Source of the DNA: Lachnospiraceae bacterium
GTDB lineage: Bacteria; Bacillota; Clostridia; Lachnospirales; Lachnospiraceae
Assembly: GCA_022510705.1 (NCBI GenBank)
Contig: JAFLSX010000006.1
Location: forward strand, 1-57,771
DNA: 57,771 nucleotides
Direction of reading: 5' to 3'
A program made the translations under genes and the position numbers. The stretch's first letter is position 1; each line of letters begins with the position of its first letter. This document shows, in pieces, positions 1 to 7,337 of this stretch. The notes under the pieces were generated by a model. The model saw nothing but the letters and a program-made list of their open reading frames with translations, did not search any database and was not told where the DNA came from.

Positions 1-680
1 GAGCAGTGCATGGAAGCAATGCCCTTAAGAGGCAGATAGTAGTTCATCATGGAGAACATACCCTTCTTCATTTCTCCGCCGTACCAGGTGTTTACGATAA
101 CCTGCTCACGGCTGGTGATGTTGAAGGCAACGCAGGTCTCGGAATTCAGACCCAGCTCCTTAAAGTTTTCTACCTTTGCCTTAGAAGCGTTGTAAACAAC
201 GAAATCGGGCTCAAAGTTCTTCAGCTCTTCTTCAGAGGGCTGGATGAACATGTTCTTTACAAAATGAGCCTGCCAAGCAACCTCAACGATGAAACGCACT
301 GCCATACGGGTATCTTTGTTGGCACCGCAGAATGCGTCTACAACGAACAGTCTCTTGTTGGAGAGCTCCTTCTTAGCAATATCCTTAACAACTGCCCAGG
401 CTTCCTCGGTCATGGGATGGTTGTCGTTCTTGTACTCAGCAGAGGTCCACCATACGGTGTCCTTGGAGTTCGCATCCATAACAATGTACTTATCTTGAGG
501 GGAACGACCTGTATAAATACCGGTCATTACATTAACTGCACCCAGCTCACTTACCTGTCCTTTTTCATAGCCTACCAGATCAGATTTTGTCTCTTCTTCA
601 AACAACAGATCATAAGAAGGGTTGTACACAATATCTGTGGTTCCGGTAATGCCATACTTGGTTAAATCGATTACTGCCAT
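1..680 (-). CDS. pckA: Phosphoenolpyruvate carboxykinase (ATP), N-terminal part, runs off the left edge
   Basis: Interconverts oxaloacetate + ATP and PEP + CO2 in the cytoplasm; in fermentative anaerobes it often runs towards oxaloacetate. About 226 codons are present, roughly the first 40% of a ~530-residue enzyme; the P-loop and metal site lie beyond position 1. The reverse strand reads [14 protein letters not shown] at the start, then the family signature [13 protein letters not shown] near residue 57, and later FVVDAFCG and SMMNYYLP. The ATG at 680-678 is preceded by AGAGGT. A promoter and a 114-nt untranslated leader lie upstream. It is a single gene divergent from yitT. The assignment is confident; the truncation is only the window edge. 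Confidence 0.93.
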   Translation of the reverse strand, partial: MAVIDLTKYGITGTTDIVYNPSYDLLFEEETKSDLVGYEKGQVSELGAVNVMTGIYTGRSPQDKYIVMDANSKDTVWWTSAEYKNDNHPMTEEAWAVVKDIAKKELSNKRLFVVDAFCGANKDTRMAVRFIVEVAWQAHFVKNMFIQPSEEELKNFEPDFVVYNASKAKVENFKELGLNSETCVAFNITSREQVIVNTWYGGEMKKGMFSMMNYYLPLKGIASMHC

Positions 681-793
681 CTTACACTTTACCTCTTTTC
701 TTTCATATTTTGTGTGTTTATGATATGTAAGTCCCGCGAATTGCAGGTATTACACATTACGTTAAAGAAGCAACACCTGCTTCCCTGTATGAT

Positions 794-821
794 ATTATAC
801 ATGATACCCGAATAAAATCAA
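794..821 (-). promoter_or_regulatory. Predicted sigma-A promoter for pckA
   Basis: On the reverse strand, -35 TTGATT (821-816) and -10 TATAAT (799-794) are separated by 16 nt. This implies a leader of about 110 nt before the pckA ATG at 680. No terminator or clear aptamer was recognised in that leader. Confidence 0.55.
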
Positions 822-916
822 TAAAAATCCTGTGAATTTTTTAAAATTATTGATTATCCTATCGAATTATGATAGCTTAAAAACAGAGGAAATATGGAAG
901 GAAAGGAATATGTATT

Positions 917-1810
917 TTGGCTGAAACGAATAAGAATATTGAGACCAAACAAAAGAATACCAATTTTGTGCAGACAGTATTTAAGCTTTTATGGGAATAC
1001 CTGATGCTGGCGGTGGGAGCAGCGATAGCAGCATTTGCGATTGAAGAGTTTTTGGTACCATGCACTATTTTGGACGGCGGCGTGGTCGGAATCAGTATCA
1101 TGGTAAATAATCTGACAAATATCAGACTGAGCTTACTTACGGTGCTGTTTAATATTCCCTTCCTGATCGTTGGATATAGGGTATTAGGCAGGGAGTTTCT
1201 AATTAAGGCAGGCTTTTCCATGATGGCATTCTCCAGTTTTTTGGAAGTGTTTGCACCTCTGGTGAATATGACGGAAGATTCACTTCTTGCAGTCTGTTTC
1301 GGCGGTATCATTCTCGGAATCGGTGTGGGGATAGTGATCCATTTCGGCGGATGTCTGGACGGTACGGAGACGGTGGCCATTCTGTTAAACCGTAAATTCA
1401 ATTTTCCTGTAGGAAGAACCGTATTGCTCTTCAATGTCGTGATTTTTTCCATAGCCGGACGGCTGTTTGGTTTCGACAGGGCAATGTACAGTCTGCTTAC
1501 CTATTATATCACGTCAAAAGTATTGGATCTTGTAGAAAACGGAATGAATCAGGCCAAGGCGGCTATGATCATTACAAATGAAGGCAGAGACATCGCAGAT
1601 ATGATCTATAAAGAGATGGGACGGACCGTGACCATTTTGGAGGGAGAGGGATTGATCAGCGGAAAGAAGGTCGTTCTCTACTGTGTATTGAACCGTCTGG
1701 AAGTGTACGAATTGAAAAGACTGATCAAGGAAGCGGATGCAAGCGCTTTTATCACTATCAATGATGTTTCCGAGATCATCGGTAACCATATCAAGAAAAA
1801 AGGAGAATAG
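917..1810 (+). CDS. YitT family membrane protein (DUF161/DUF2179)
   Basis: Integral membrane protein of unknown transport or signalling role. Five to six hydrophobic helices span about residues 30-195, with family-like segments such as LDGGVVGISI and HFGGCLDGTET. A soluble C-terminal DUF2179 domain follows from about residue 210 (MIITNEGRDIADMI, EVYELKRLIKEADASAFITI). The TTG start at 917 is chosen because GGAAGGAAAGGAA ends 8 nt upstream and the nearby ATG at 910 hits a stop after four codons. The length of 297 residues is normal. It stands alone, ending 9 bp before the convergent metal-sensor gene. The family is clear; the function is not established. Confidence 0.88.
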   Translation: MAETNKNIETKQKNTNFVQTVFKLLWEYLMLAVGAAIAAFAIEEFLVPCTILDGGVVGISIMVNNLTNIRLSLLTVLFNIPFLIVGYRVLGREFLIKAGFSMMAFSSFLEVFAPLVNMTEDSLLAVCFGGIILGIGVGIVIHFGGCLDGTETVAILLNRKFNFPVGRTVLLFNVVIFSIAGRLFGFDRAMYSLLTYYITSKVLDLVENGMNQAKAAMIITNEGRDIADMIYKEMGRTVTILEGEGLISGKKVVLYCVLNRLEVYELKRLIKEADASAFITINDVSEIIGNHIKKKGE

Positions 1811-1819
1811 ACGGAAAGA

Positions 1820-2146
1820 CTATTTCATAAATCTGTCAATGGCTTTTTCCAAATCCTGAATGGCATCCTGATCACCCTTTTCCACAGCATCCACGATGCA
1901 GTGTTCCATGTGATCTTTTAGTATGATCTTACCTGTATTATTGAGAGCGGCTTTGACTGCGGAGAGTTGAATGAGTACCTCGCTGCAGTCCCTGCCGCTC
2001 TCAACCATTGTCTTAATGGATTCCAGATGACCGATGGCGCGGGAAAGGCGGTTTAGAACAGCTTTGGTATGGGCATGACTATGGGTATGCTCATGTTTAT
2101 CTTCATGTGTATGAACATGTTTGTGGGAATGATTTTGTTTTTTCAT
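1820..2146 (-). CDS. CsoR/RcnR-family metal-sensing repressor, InrS-like, with His-rich N-terminus
   Basis: DUF156-fold all-helical DNA-binding repressor of 108 residues. The N-terminal tail (residues 5-27) is packed with His residues. The core carries Cys in SGRDCSEVL and His/Cys in KDHMEHC, the C-H-C ligand pattern of CsoR (Cu) and of the nickel sensor InrS; RcnR has His in place of the last Cys. The gene is divergent from the nickel/cobalt ECF operon cbiMQO, and a CCCCCC/GGGGGG palindrome lies between them. Regulation of cbiMQO by Ni or Co is therefore the best inference; copper sensing cannot be excluded from the ligands alone. The start has a good AAGGAG site upstream. Confidence 0.85.
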   Translation of the reverse strand: MKKQNHSHKHVHTHEDKHEHTHSHAHTKAVLNRLSRAIGHLESIKTMVESGRDCSEVLIQLSAVKAALNNTGKIILKDHMEHCIVDAVEKGDQDAIQDLEKAIDRFMK

Positions 2147-2207
2147 AGTGTGAACTCCTTTTATGGTTTGTAGTATACGCTGACTTTATATCTTTGTAAA
2201 GGCAAAA

Positions 2208-2221
2208 TCCCCCCGGGGGGC
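2208..2221. promoter_or_regulatory. Candidate CsoR/InrS-type operator (C-tract/G-tract palindrome)
   Basis: A compact ATCCCCCCGGGGGGCT element lies in the 150-bp divergent region between the metal-sensor gene and cbiM. CsoR-family repressors are known to recognise C/G-tract inverted repeats flanked by TA/AT. It lies upstream of both start codons and could control both genes. The binding claim is inference from position and composition. Confidence 0.55.
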
Positions 2222-2296
2222 TTGTATAGATGCCGCATTATGATAACATTATAAGCGGTATCAGTTTATGGGTGATAATGCCGGGAGGAATAAGTT

Positions 2297-3298
2297 ATGC
2301 ATATGGCAGACGCACTGGTTGCTCCTGCTGTGGCAGGTACTTTATATATCTGCTCCACTACAGCCGCAGCCTATTCGATAAAACAAGTAAGATTGGATAC
2401 GGACACTAAGAAAGTACCGGTTATGGGAGTAATGGGTGCTTTTGTTTTTGCTGCGCAGATGATTAATTTTACCGTTCCCGGAACCGGATCCAGCGGGCAT
2501 TTATGCGGAGGCATGCTGCTCTCAGCGCTGCTTGGTCCCTATGCGGGTTTTATGGCTATGATAGGGGTACTTTTCGTTCAATGTCTGCTTTTTGGTGACG
2601 GGGGATTGTTAGCTCTTGGATGTAATATTTGGAATATGGCCTTTTATGGGTGTTTTATTGGCGCTTTGTTGATATGGAAACCTATGATGAGGAGTGGGGT
2701 GTCAAAAACAAAGATTACGGCGGCATCCATTATAGGATGCGTACTGACCCTGCAGTTAGGAGCATTCAGTGTAGCGGTGGAAACCTTTGTTTCCGGAATC
2801 ACGGAACTGCCCTTTGTAACGTTTATTGCGGCAATGCTGCCCATTCATCTGGCCATTGGTTTTGTGGAAGGTTTGATTACGGCGGCTGTTTTGTTATTTG
2901 TGTATGAAGCCAGACCGGAACTGCTTTTTTGTCATTGTGAAACAGAGAGAAAAGATGGCAGATTTTCTTTTAAAAACACCTTGGTGATTCTGGCGGCAAC
3001 GTCTGTGCTGATAGGTGGGGTGTTGTCTTTGACAGCATCTTCTTATCCTGATGGGTTGGAATGGTCTATTGAAAGATTGACCGGAACCACACAACTGGAA
3101 GCAACGGGAGAGATACAGAAGGCAGCGGGTTCCGTGCAGGAATTCACCTCCCTGTTGCCGGACTATGGGTTTAAAGGCTCCGAGTCCGAGCTCGGAACTG
3201 CCTTTTCCGGTATTGTAGGCGGTCTGGTAGTCGTGATCGTATGTGTGGGTATATGTTATATATTTAAGTTTTTTAGAAAGAAAAAAAGGCATGAGTAA
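2297..3298 (+). CDS. cbiM: ECF transporter substrate-binding membrane protein CbiM/NikM with fused PDGLE (CbiN/NikN-like) domain
   Basis: S-component for cobalt or nickel uptake. The protein begins MHMADALVAP, the conserved N-terminal metal-chelating segment (Met-His-Met) of the CbiM/NikM family. The CbiM core with six to seven membrane helices spans about residues 1-205. A further helix, an extracytoplasmic segment with YPDGLEWSIERL, and a final helix (about 225-333) resemble CbiN/NikN PDGLE domains, so M and N functions are fused. The gene overlaps cbiQ by 8 bp, and cbiO follows, giving a complete M(N)QO importer. Whether the metal is Ni or Co is not decided by sequence; the divergent InrS-like regulator leans towards nickel, while a corrinoid adenosyltransferase at 53.4 kb keeps cobalt possible. 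RBS GGGAGGA precedes the ATG. Confidence 0.9.
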   Translation: MHMADALVAPAVAGTLYICSTTAAAYSIKQVRLDTDTKKVPVMGVMGAFVFAAQMINFTVPGTGSSGHLCGGMLLSALLGPYAGFMAMIGVLFVQCLLFGDGGLLALGCNIWNMAFYGCFIGALLIWKPMMRSGVSKTKITAASIIGCVLTLQLGAFSVAVETFVSGITELPFVTFIAAMLPIHLAIGFVEGLITAAVLLFVYEARPELLFCHCETERKDGRFSFKNTLVILAATSVLIGGVLSLTASSYPDGLEWSIERLTGTTQLEATGEIQKAAGSVQEFTSLLPDYGFKGSESELGTAFSGIVGGLVVVIVCVGICYIFKFFRKKKRHE

Positions 3299-4103
3299 AA
3301 TAAATAATGCGATTTATGAAATACATGCAATTGATGCATTAGCCTCAAAAGACCGGTGGGTGAATCGGATTCATCCGCTGGTTAAGCTTATCATAACTGT
3401 AGTTTATATTCTGGCTGTGGTATCCTTTCCGAAATATGATGTGATAGGACTGGCGGGAATGGTAATATATCCGATCGCTGTTTTCATGCTGTCCGAGTTA
3501 TCATTTTGGGATAGTCTCAGGCGATTGCGTGTAGTTTTGCCGTTTGTTTGTCTAATAGGCATTCTGAATCCTTTGTTAGACAAAAATACAGTGTTGATTG
3601 CCGGAACAGAGATCAGTGCAGGTGTGCTGTCCATGATCACATTGATTATCAAAGGCATCTTCAGTGTGTTGGCATCTTATCTTTTGATTGCCACAACTTC
3701 TATAGAGAAACTCTGCTATGCGCTCCGCCTGCTGCATATACCCAAGGTGATGATAACGCAGTTTCTGCTGACTTACCGATACATTACGGTATTATTGGAG
3801 GAAGTGAATCGTATCACACAGGCATACTCCCTGCGTGCACCGGGGCAAAAAGGAGTGCAATTCAAGGTATGGGGATCTTTGACAGGCCAGTTACTCTTAC
3901 GCAGCATGGATCGGGCAAACAATGTGTACGAGAACATGCTGCTGAGGGGCTATCAAGGTGATTTTATGCATATGCGGGAGAGAATCGCATTTCGGTGGCA
4001 TGATATGATATATTTCTTATTTTGGGCGAGTATGATTTTGCTGTTCCGAATGTATCCTGTCATGTGGATCATTGGGAATCTGATTGGAGGGATGTTGGCA
4101 TGA
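3291..4103 (+). CDS. cbiQ: ECF transporter transmembrane (T) component CbiQ
   Basis: Couples the ATPase to the CbiM substrate-binding protein. The 270-residue protein has hydrophobic helices near residues 40-110 and 130-160 and at the C-terminus. It carries T-component sequence in LRLLHIPKVMITQFLLTYRYI and ENMLLRGYQGD, close to the cytoplasmic coupling helices of the family. ATG at 3291 (MSKINNAIYE) is preferred to an in-frame start 48 bp upstream because it follows the AAAAAAAGG stretch and gives a short translational overlap with cbiM. The stop overlaps the cbiO ATG (ATGA). Confidence 0.88.
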   Translation: MSKINNAIYEIHAIDALASKDRWVNRIHPLVKLIITVVYILAVVSFPKYDVIGLAGMVIYPIAVFMLSELSFWDSLRRLRVVLPFVCLIGILNPLLDKNTVLIAGTEISAGVLSMITLIIKGIFSVLASYLLIATTSIEKLCYALRLLHIPKVMITQFLLTYRYITVLLEEVNRITQAYSLRAPGQKGVQFKVWGSLTGQLLLRSMDRANNVYENMLLRGYQGDFMHMRERIAFRWHDMIYFLFWASMILLFRMYPVMWIIGNLIGGMLA

Positions 4104-4834
4104 GCCATATACATATCGATGTAGAAGATGTGACTTTTGCATATGAGAAAGAAAAAGAAATCCTGACGCAGATATCGTTTCATGCGGCGGAGTCGGATGC
4201 TATTGGTCTGATCGGTGCTAATGGGGTGGGGAAATCTACCCTTTTAAAATTGCTGGTGGGTCTCTACACGGATTTTGATGGCTCCATCCGGATAGAGGAT
4301 ATACCGGTACAAAAAAGTACTCTGCCACATATACGGTCTAAGATAGGGTATGTATTTCAAGATTCGGACAGTCAGCTTTTTATGAATACTGTGTATGAGG
4401 ATATTGCGTTTGCACCGAGAAATTATGGATTGCCGGAGAGTGAGGTGGCAAGAAGGGTGGAGCAGGCTCTGCGGCTGACAGGCATAGAGCATTTGAAAGA
4501 TAAGCAGATCTATAAGATGTCCGGTGGTGAGAAAAAATTGGTTTCCATAGCTACCATTTTATCTATGATACCGGACATTATCCTGATGGATGAGCCGTCC
4601 ATTGCCCTCGATCCGAAAAACAGGAGAAATCTGATTCATATTTTAAATTCTTTTGATCATCTAAAGATCATTGCATCCCATGACTTGGATCTGATCTTGG
4701 ATACCTGCGGGAGAACCATTCTGATGCAGGGCGGCAGGATCGTATGCGATGGACCAACGAAAGATATCCTTACAAATAAGGAATTATTGGAAAGTAATGG
4801 GCTGGAACTGCCGTTTTGCCTGCAGAGAAGATAG
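4100..4834 (+). CDS. cbiO: ECF transporter ATP-binding protein CbiO
   Basis: ABC ATPase energising metal import. It shows Walker A (GANGVGKST, about residues 37-45), a Q-loop (YVFQDSDSQLF), the signature MSGGEKK and Walker B IILMDEPSIALD, plus the switch His in ASHDLDL. The length of 244 residues is slightly short but complete. The ATG at 4100 overlaps the cbiQ stop by 4 bp, showing translational coupling. It is the last gene of the operon, convergent with degV 11 bp downstream. A single ATPase gene suggests a homodimer, as in group I ECF systems. Confidence 0.92.
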   Translation: MSHIHIDVEDVTFAYEKEKEILTQISFHAAESDAIGLIGANGVGKSTLLKLLVGLYTDFDGSIRIEDIPVQKSTLPHIRSKIGYVFQDSDSQLFMNTVYEDIAFAPRNYGLPESEVARRVEQALRLTGIEHLKDKQIYKMSGGEKKLVSIATILSMIPDIILMDEPSIALDPKNRRNLIHILNSFDHLKIIASHDLDLILDTCGRTILMQGGRIVCDGPTKDILTNKELLESNGLELPFCLQRR

Positions 4835-4845
4835 GGTTAGTAATC

Positions 4846-5676
4846 CTATCCCTCATACCCGATCATCAGGCCGCCTTCTTCTGCATAGAAGCTGCAGAGA
4901 GCAGTACAGGGGCAGATGCGCACGTCAGCAAGGGGATAGTACTGATGAATGGTATCGGAAAGGCTCTGTGCCATCTGAGGATTGAAGCAGTGAGCAATCC
5001 GGACCTTTCCGCCGTCATAGCCATGTTTTTTCATTTCGTTAAAAATACAGGATACGGATTGGGATTCGCCCCGACATTTATGTAACTGCTGCAAGGTTCC
5101 TTCATCGCTTGCTTTTCCGATGACCCGGATACCCAGAATGCCTGCCAGTTTAGCTATAGCAGGATTTACTCGGCCGTTTCTGGCCAGATTGTCCAGATGT
5201 TTTAAAGCAAAGAGTAAGTGGCTGTGTCTACAGTACTCTGCAATCTCCTGTGTCATTTCATCAAAAGATTTCCCGGTTTCTAAAACCTCTTCCATTTTTT
5301 CGATGATCAGCTCCAGTTCCGGACCTGCGGATAAGGAATCCACAATATGTACTTTGGCACCGGGATGAGATTCTTCGTACTCTGCCTTTGCCTGCATAGC
5401 GGAAGCATAGCTGCCGGAGAGATTACTGGTAATGGTAACGCCCAGAACAAGATCTGCGTCTCCGAATGCTTCCAGCCAATCGTGAACATTCGGGCAGGAG
5501 GTACCGGATTTACCTTTATAACCTTGCAGATAGGTGACCATTTCGGCAATATCTGTTCCTTTTACATCGGAATACTCTTTCTCGGAAGTTACTATTTTTA
5601 ACGGAACACTTGTATAATCCATACCATCTCGTTCATATACATTGGCAGATGAATCCGCAACAACTTTATATCTCAT
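4846..5676 (-). CDS. DegV family (FakB-like) fatty-acid-binding protein
   Basis: DegV proteins bind a fatty acid and, as FakB, present it to the FakA kinase. The 276-residue protein shows the N-terminal VVADSSANV motif (family DSxxD/S region), SGTSCPNVHDWLEAF, and VTITSNLSGSYASA, the canonical T-SxLSGTY loop. A later segment reads LKHLDNLARNGRVN. It is transcribed alone from a well-formed promoter (5738-5766) with two operator-like palindromes. No FakA gene is in the window. The family is sure; the lipid ligand is unknown. Confidence 0.9.
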   Translation of the reverse strand: MRYKVVADSSANVYERDGMDYTSVPLKIVTSEKEYSDVKGTDIAEMVTYLQGYKGKSGTSCPNVHDWLEAFGDADLVLGVTITSNLSGSYASAMQAKAEYEESHPGAKVHIVDSLSAGPELELIIEKMEEVLETGKSFDEMTQEIAEYCRHSHLLFALKHLDNLARNGRVNPAIAKLAGILGIRVIGKASDEGTLQQLHKCRGESQSVSCIFNEMKKHGYDGGKVRIAHCFNPQMAQSLSDTIHQYYPLADVRICPCTALCSFYAEEGGLMIGYEG

Positions 5677-5709
5677 ACCGCATTACCTCGTTTTATAATC
5701 TTTTGTACA

Positions 5710-5724
5710 TAGTTTTGATAACTA
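5710..5724. promoter_or_regulatory. Second operator-like palindrome downstream of the degV start site
   Basis: TAGTTTTGATAACTA differs from the spacer copy at one base. It lies just downstream of the predicted degV transcription start. The 36-bp spacing between copies puts them on nearly the same helical face plus half a turn. Confidence 0.5.
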
Positions 5725-5737
5725 CATATATGCGCCT

Positions 5738-5766
5738 ATTATATATAGTTTTGAAAACTATGTCAA
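5738..5766 (-). promoter_or_regulatory. Strong predicted promoter of degV
   Basis: On the reverse strand, TTGACA (5766-5761) and TATAAT (5743-5738) are consensus hexamers separated by exactly 17 nt. The spacer is a palindrome (see the operator entries), so a bound protein would block RNA polymerase. Confidence 0.75.
5746..5760. promoter_or_regulatory. Operator-like palindrome in the degV promoter spacer
   Basis: TAGTTTTGAAAACTA is a perfect 7+7 inverted repeat around one base, lying between the -35 and -10 of degV. A near-identical copy sits at 5710-5724, 36 bp away. The form is typical of MarR/TetR-type dimer sites; the protein is unknown. Confidence 0.6.
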
Positions 5767-5871
5767 CAACAAATACATAGAAAATGTTCAAAATTAAAAG
5801 TTGACATAGATCGTATTCTTTAGTAAAAGAGTATTATATAGAGCGCTGGAAATATTGTGTGGGGAAGCAAA

Positions 5872-7071
5872 ATGAAAAAATTACGTGAGAAAGAAAAATG
5901 GATTTTAGGAATTATAGTTTCTGTGTTTTTTGCCGGATTAATATGTTTTTTTTGCTATAAACGTCCTTTAAATACCAATACAAAAGAATCCGGAGTTTAC
6001 ACAGCAGAGGAAATTGTGGCACAGATGGGGATCGGATGGAATTTGGGCAATACTTTTGACGCCACGGGCGGTAATGAGCAGAATGTTCTAAGTCAGGAAC
6101 AATCCTGGGGGAATCCCGTAGTTGAAAAGGAATTGATCCATGCAGTAAAGGAAGCCGGTTTTACCACAATCCGGATTCCCGTAACATGGTACAGGCATTT
6201 GTCTAAGGACGGCACCTATACCATAGATCAGGCTTTTTTGGATCGTATTAAGACGATTGTGGATTATGCTTATGAAGAAGATATGTTTGTGATCCTCAAT
6301 GTACATCATGAGGAATGGCTGAATGTACCGGAACTGGCTGAGAATTATGAAGACCTGGGAATAGAGCTTTCTGCCATCTGGAGCCAGCTTGCAGAATTTT
6401 TTGGGGCATATGACCAGCATTTGATATTTGAGGGGATGAATGAACCTAGAATGGTAGGCACGGATTTAGAATGGAGCGGTAAACCGGAAGCATATGCGGC
6501 AGTTAATTACTTAAATCAAGTCTTTGTAAATACAATACGCAGCTCTGAAACAGGATACAATCAAGACCGCTGTCTGATGATCCCGGGTTACGCGGCATCC
6601 GGTTCTTTGACTGTATTGGAATCCATATCCATTCCTACGGTGAACGGAGAAGCTGCCGATAATATCATTATTTCGGTGCACTGTTATTCTCCCTATGATT
6701 TTTGCTTGAGTGATGCCAGGAAGGATTTTAATCCTGAGGATCCTGCCTGTACCGGAGAGATAGATCATCTATTTTGCAATTTGCAGACCATATTTTTAAA
6801 TAATGGGATTCCAGTAGTGATCGGGGAGACCGGCGCGACCAATCAGGACAATACGGCGGAACGGGAGAAATGGGCTTATTATATGGGCAGCAAGGCGGCT
6901 GCTTACGGCATTCCCATTATACTTTGGGATAATGGTGCCAATGGTAACGTAGGCGGTGAGAATCATGCGTATATTAACCGGAGGACATATGAGTGGAATT
7001 ATCCTACAGTGATACAGGCTTTAATGAAGGGAAAAAACAGCATTGCCTGGGGAACGGGCAGGGATTCATAA
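5872..7071 (+). CDS. Membrane-anchored GH5 family endo-glycanase (cellulase/mannanase fold)
   Basis: Retaining TIM-barrel glycosidase acting on beta-1,4-glycans outside the cell. A hydrophobic helix at about residues 10-30 without a lipobox makes an N-terminal anchor. GH5 landmarks are WNLGNTFDA, TIRIPVTW, ILNVHHE, the acid/base Glu191 in FEGMNEPR and the nucleophile Glu319 in VIGETGAT. The pattern resembles endoglucanase-type GH5 (such as GH5_4) more than the mannanase at 18.9 kb; the substrate could be glucan, xyloglucan or glucomannan. ATG at 5872 is preferred over the in-frame GTG at 5857 because GGGGAAG lies just before it. It is monocistronic or nearly so, and sits about 7 kb from the mannan genes. 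Confidence 0.87.
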   Translation: MKKLREKEKWILGIIVSVFFAGLICFFCYKRPLNTNTKESGVYTAEEIVAQMGIGWNLGNTFDATGGNEQNVLSQEQSWGNPVVEKELIHAVKEAGFTTIRIPVTWYRHLSKDGTYTIDQAFLDRIKTIVDYAYEEDMFVILNVHHEEWLNVPELAENYEDLGIELSAIWSQLAEFFGAYDQHLIFEGMNEPRMVGTDLEWSGKPEAYAAVNYLNQVFVNTIRSSETGYNQDRCLMIPGYAASGSLTVLESISIPTVNGEAADNIIISVHCYSPYDFCLSDARKDFNPEDPACTGEIDHLFCNLQTIFLNNGIPVVIGETGATNQDNTAEREKWAYYMGSKAAAYGIPIILWDNGANGNVGGENHAYINRRTYEWNYPTVIQALMKGKNSIAWGTGRDS

Positions 7072-7115
7072 TGCAGGTATGGAGAAAACGGACGAACTCC
7101 GAAATAGAAAACTCA

Positions 7116-7144
7116 TTGACTTATTTCCGGTAAAGTGATATATA
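7116..7144 (+). promoter_or_regulatory. Predicted promoter of the trpB2 leader
   Basis: TTGACT (7116-7121) and TATATA (7139-7144) are 17 nt apart, with TGA immediately before the -10 (extended -10). Transcription would start near 7151, giving a leader of roughly 185 nt before the ATG at 7338. Confidence 0.65.
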
Positions 7145-7150
7145 TATACC

Positions 7151-7283
7151 TATAAAACCTATGAAGGAGAGTAAGTACCCTTTGTGATGCGCTGAGAGGG
7201 TATGTATGTACCAAGCCGGGTAGCACCGCAGGAGTTTTACTCTTGTCCCTGCAGAACAATTGCAGAGATGAGAGTTTTTTATT
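7151..7283 (+). ncRNA. Orphan 5' leader: attenuator or riboswitch-like structure upstream of trpB2
   Basis: The transcript ends in a clear intrinsic terminator: 7240-7252 pairs with 7262-7274 (one mismatch) followed by six T. A competing pairing exists: AGAGTAA (7168-7174) with TTACTCT (7237-7243), and GCAGG (7228-7232) with CCTGC (7248-7252). Both use terminator bases and so could antiterminate. Inside lie a hairpin TACCCT/AGGGTA and the segment GGGTAGCACCGCAGG, which resembles the T-box core GGGTGGNACCGC. However, no stem I or tRNA specifier fits in the short leader, and no UGG codon is present. I therefore call it an unclassified regulatory RNA. Confidence 0.6.
7240..7280 (+). terminator. 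Conditional intrinsic terminator in the trpB2 leader
   Basis: CTCTTGTCCCTGC pairs with GCAGAGATGAGAG (13 positions, one C/A mismatch) across a 9-nt loop, followed by TTTTTT. The 5' arm also belongs to the alternative antiterminating helices. Confidence 0.75.
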
Positions 7284-7337
7284 TTTGCGTCTCAGCAGTC
7301 ATATCTTAATATTATTCAATTTTAAGGAGGCAAAGTA

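Noticed and set aside
6..665. Long plus-strand open frame over the left edge
   Set aside because: The reverse strand encodes a clear PEP carboxykinase N-terminus across the same bases; the plus-strand translation has no family resemblance or ribosome site.
4829..4852. Terminator between cbiO and degV
   Set aside because: GATAGG/CCTATC forms only a weak short stem without a T-run on either side.
7151..7283. TPP riboswitch upstream of trpB2
   Set aside because: A CTGAGAG segment is present, but the ACCTGAT block and the closing GCGNAGGGA are missing and the gene is not thiamine-related.
7151..7283. Canonical tryptophan T-box
   Set aside because: No stem I, no UGG specifier codon and too short a leader; only the terminator/antiterminator part is similar. 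Kept as an unclassified leader instead.
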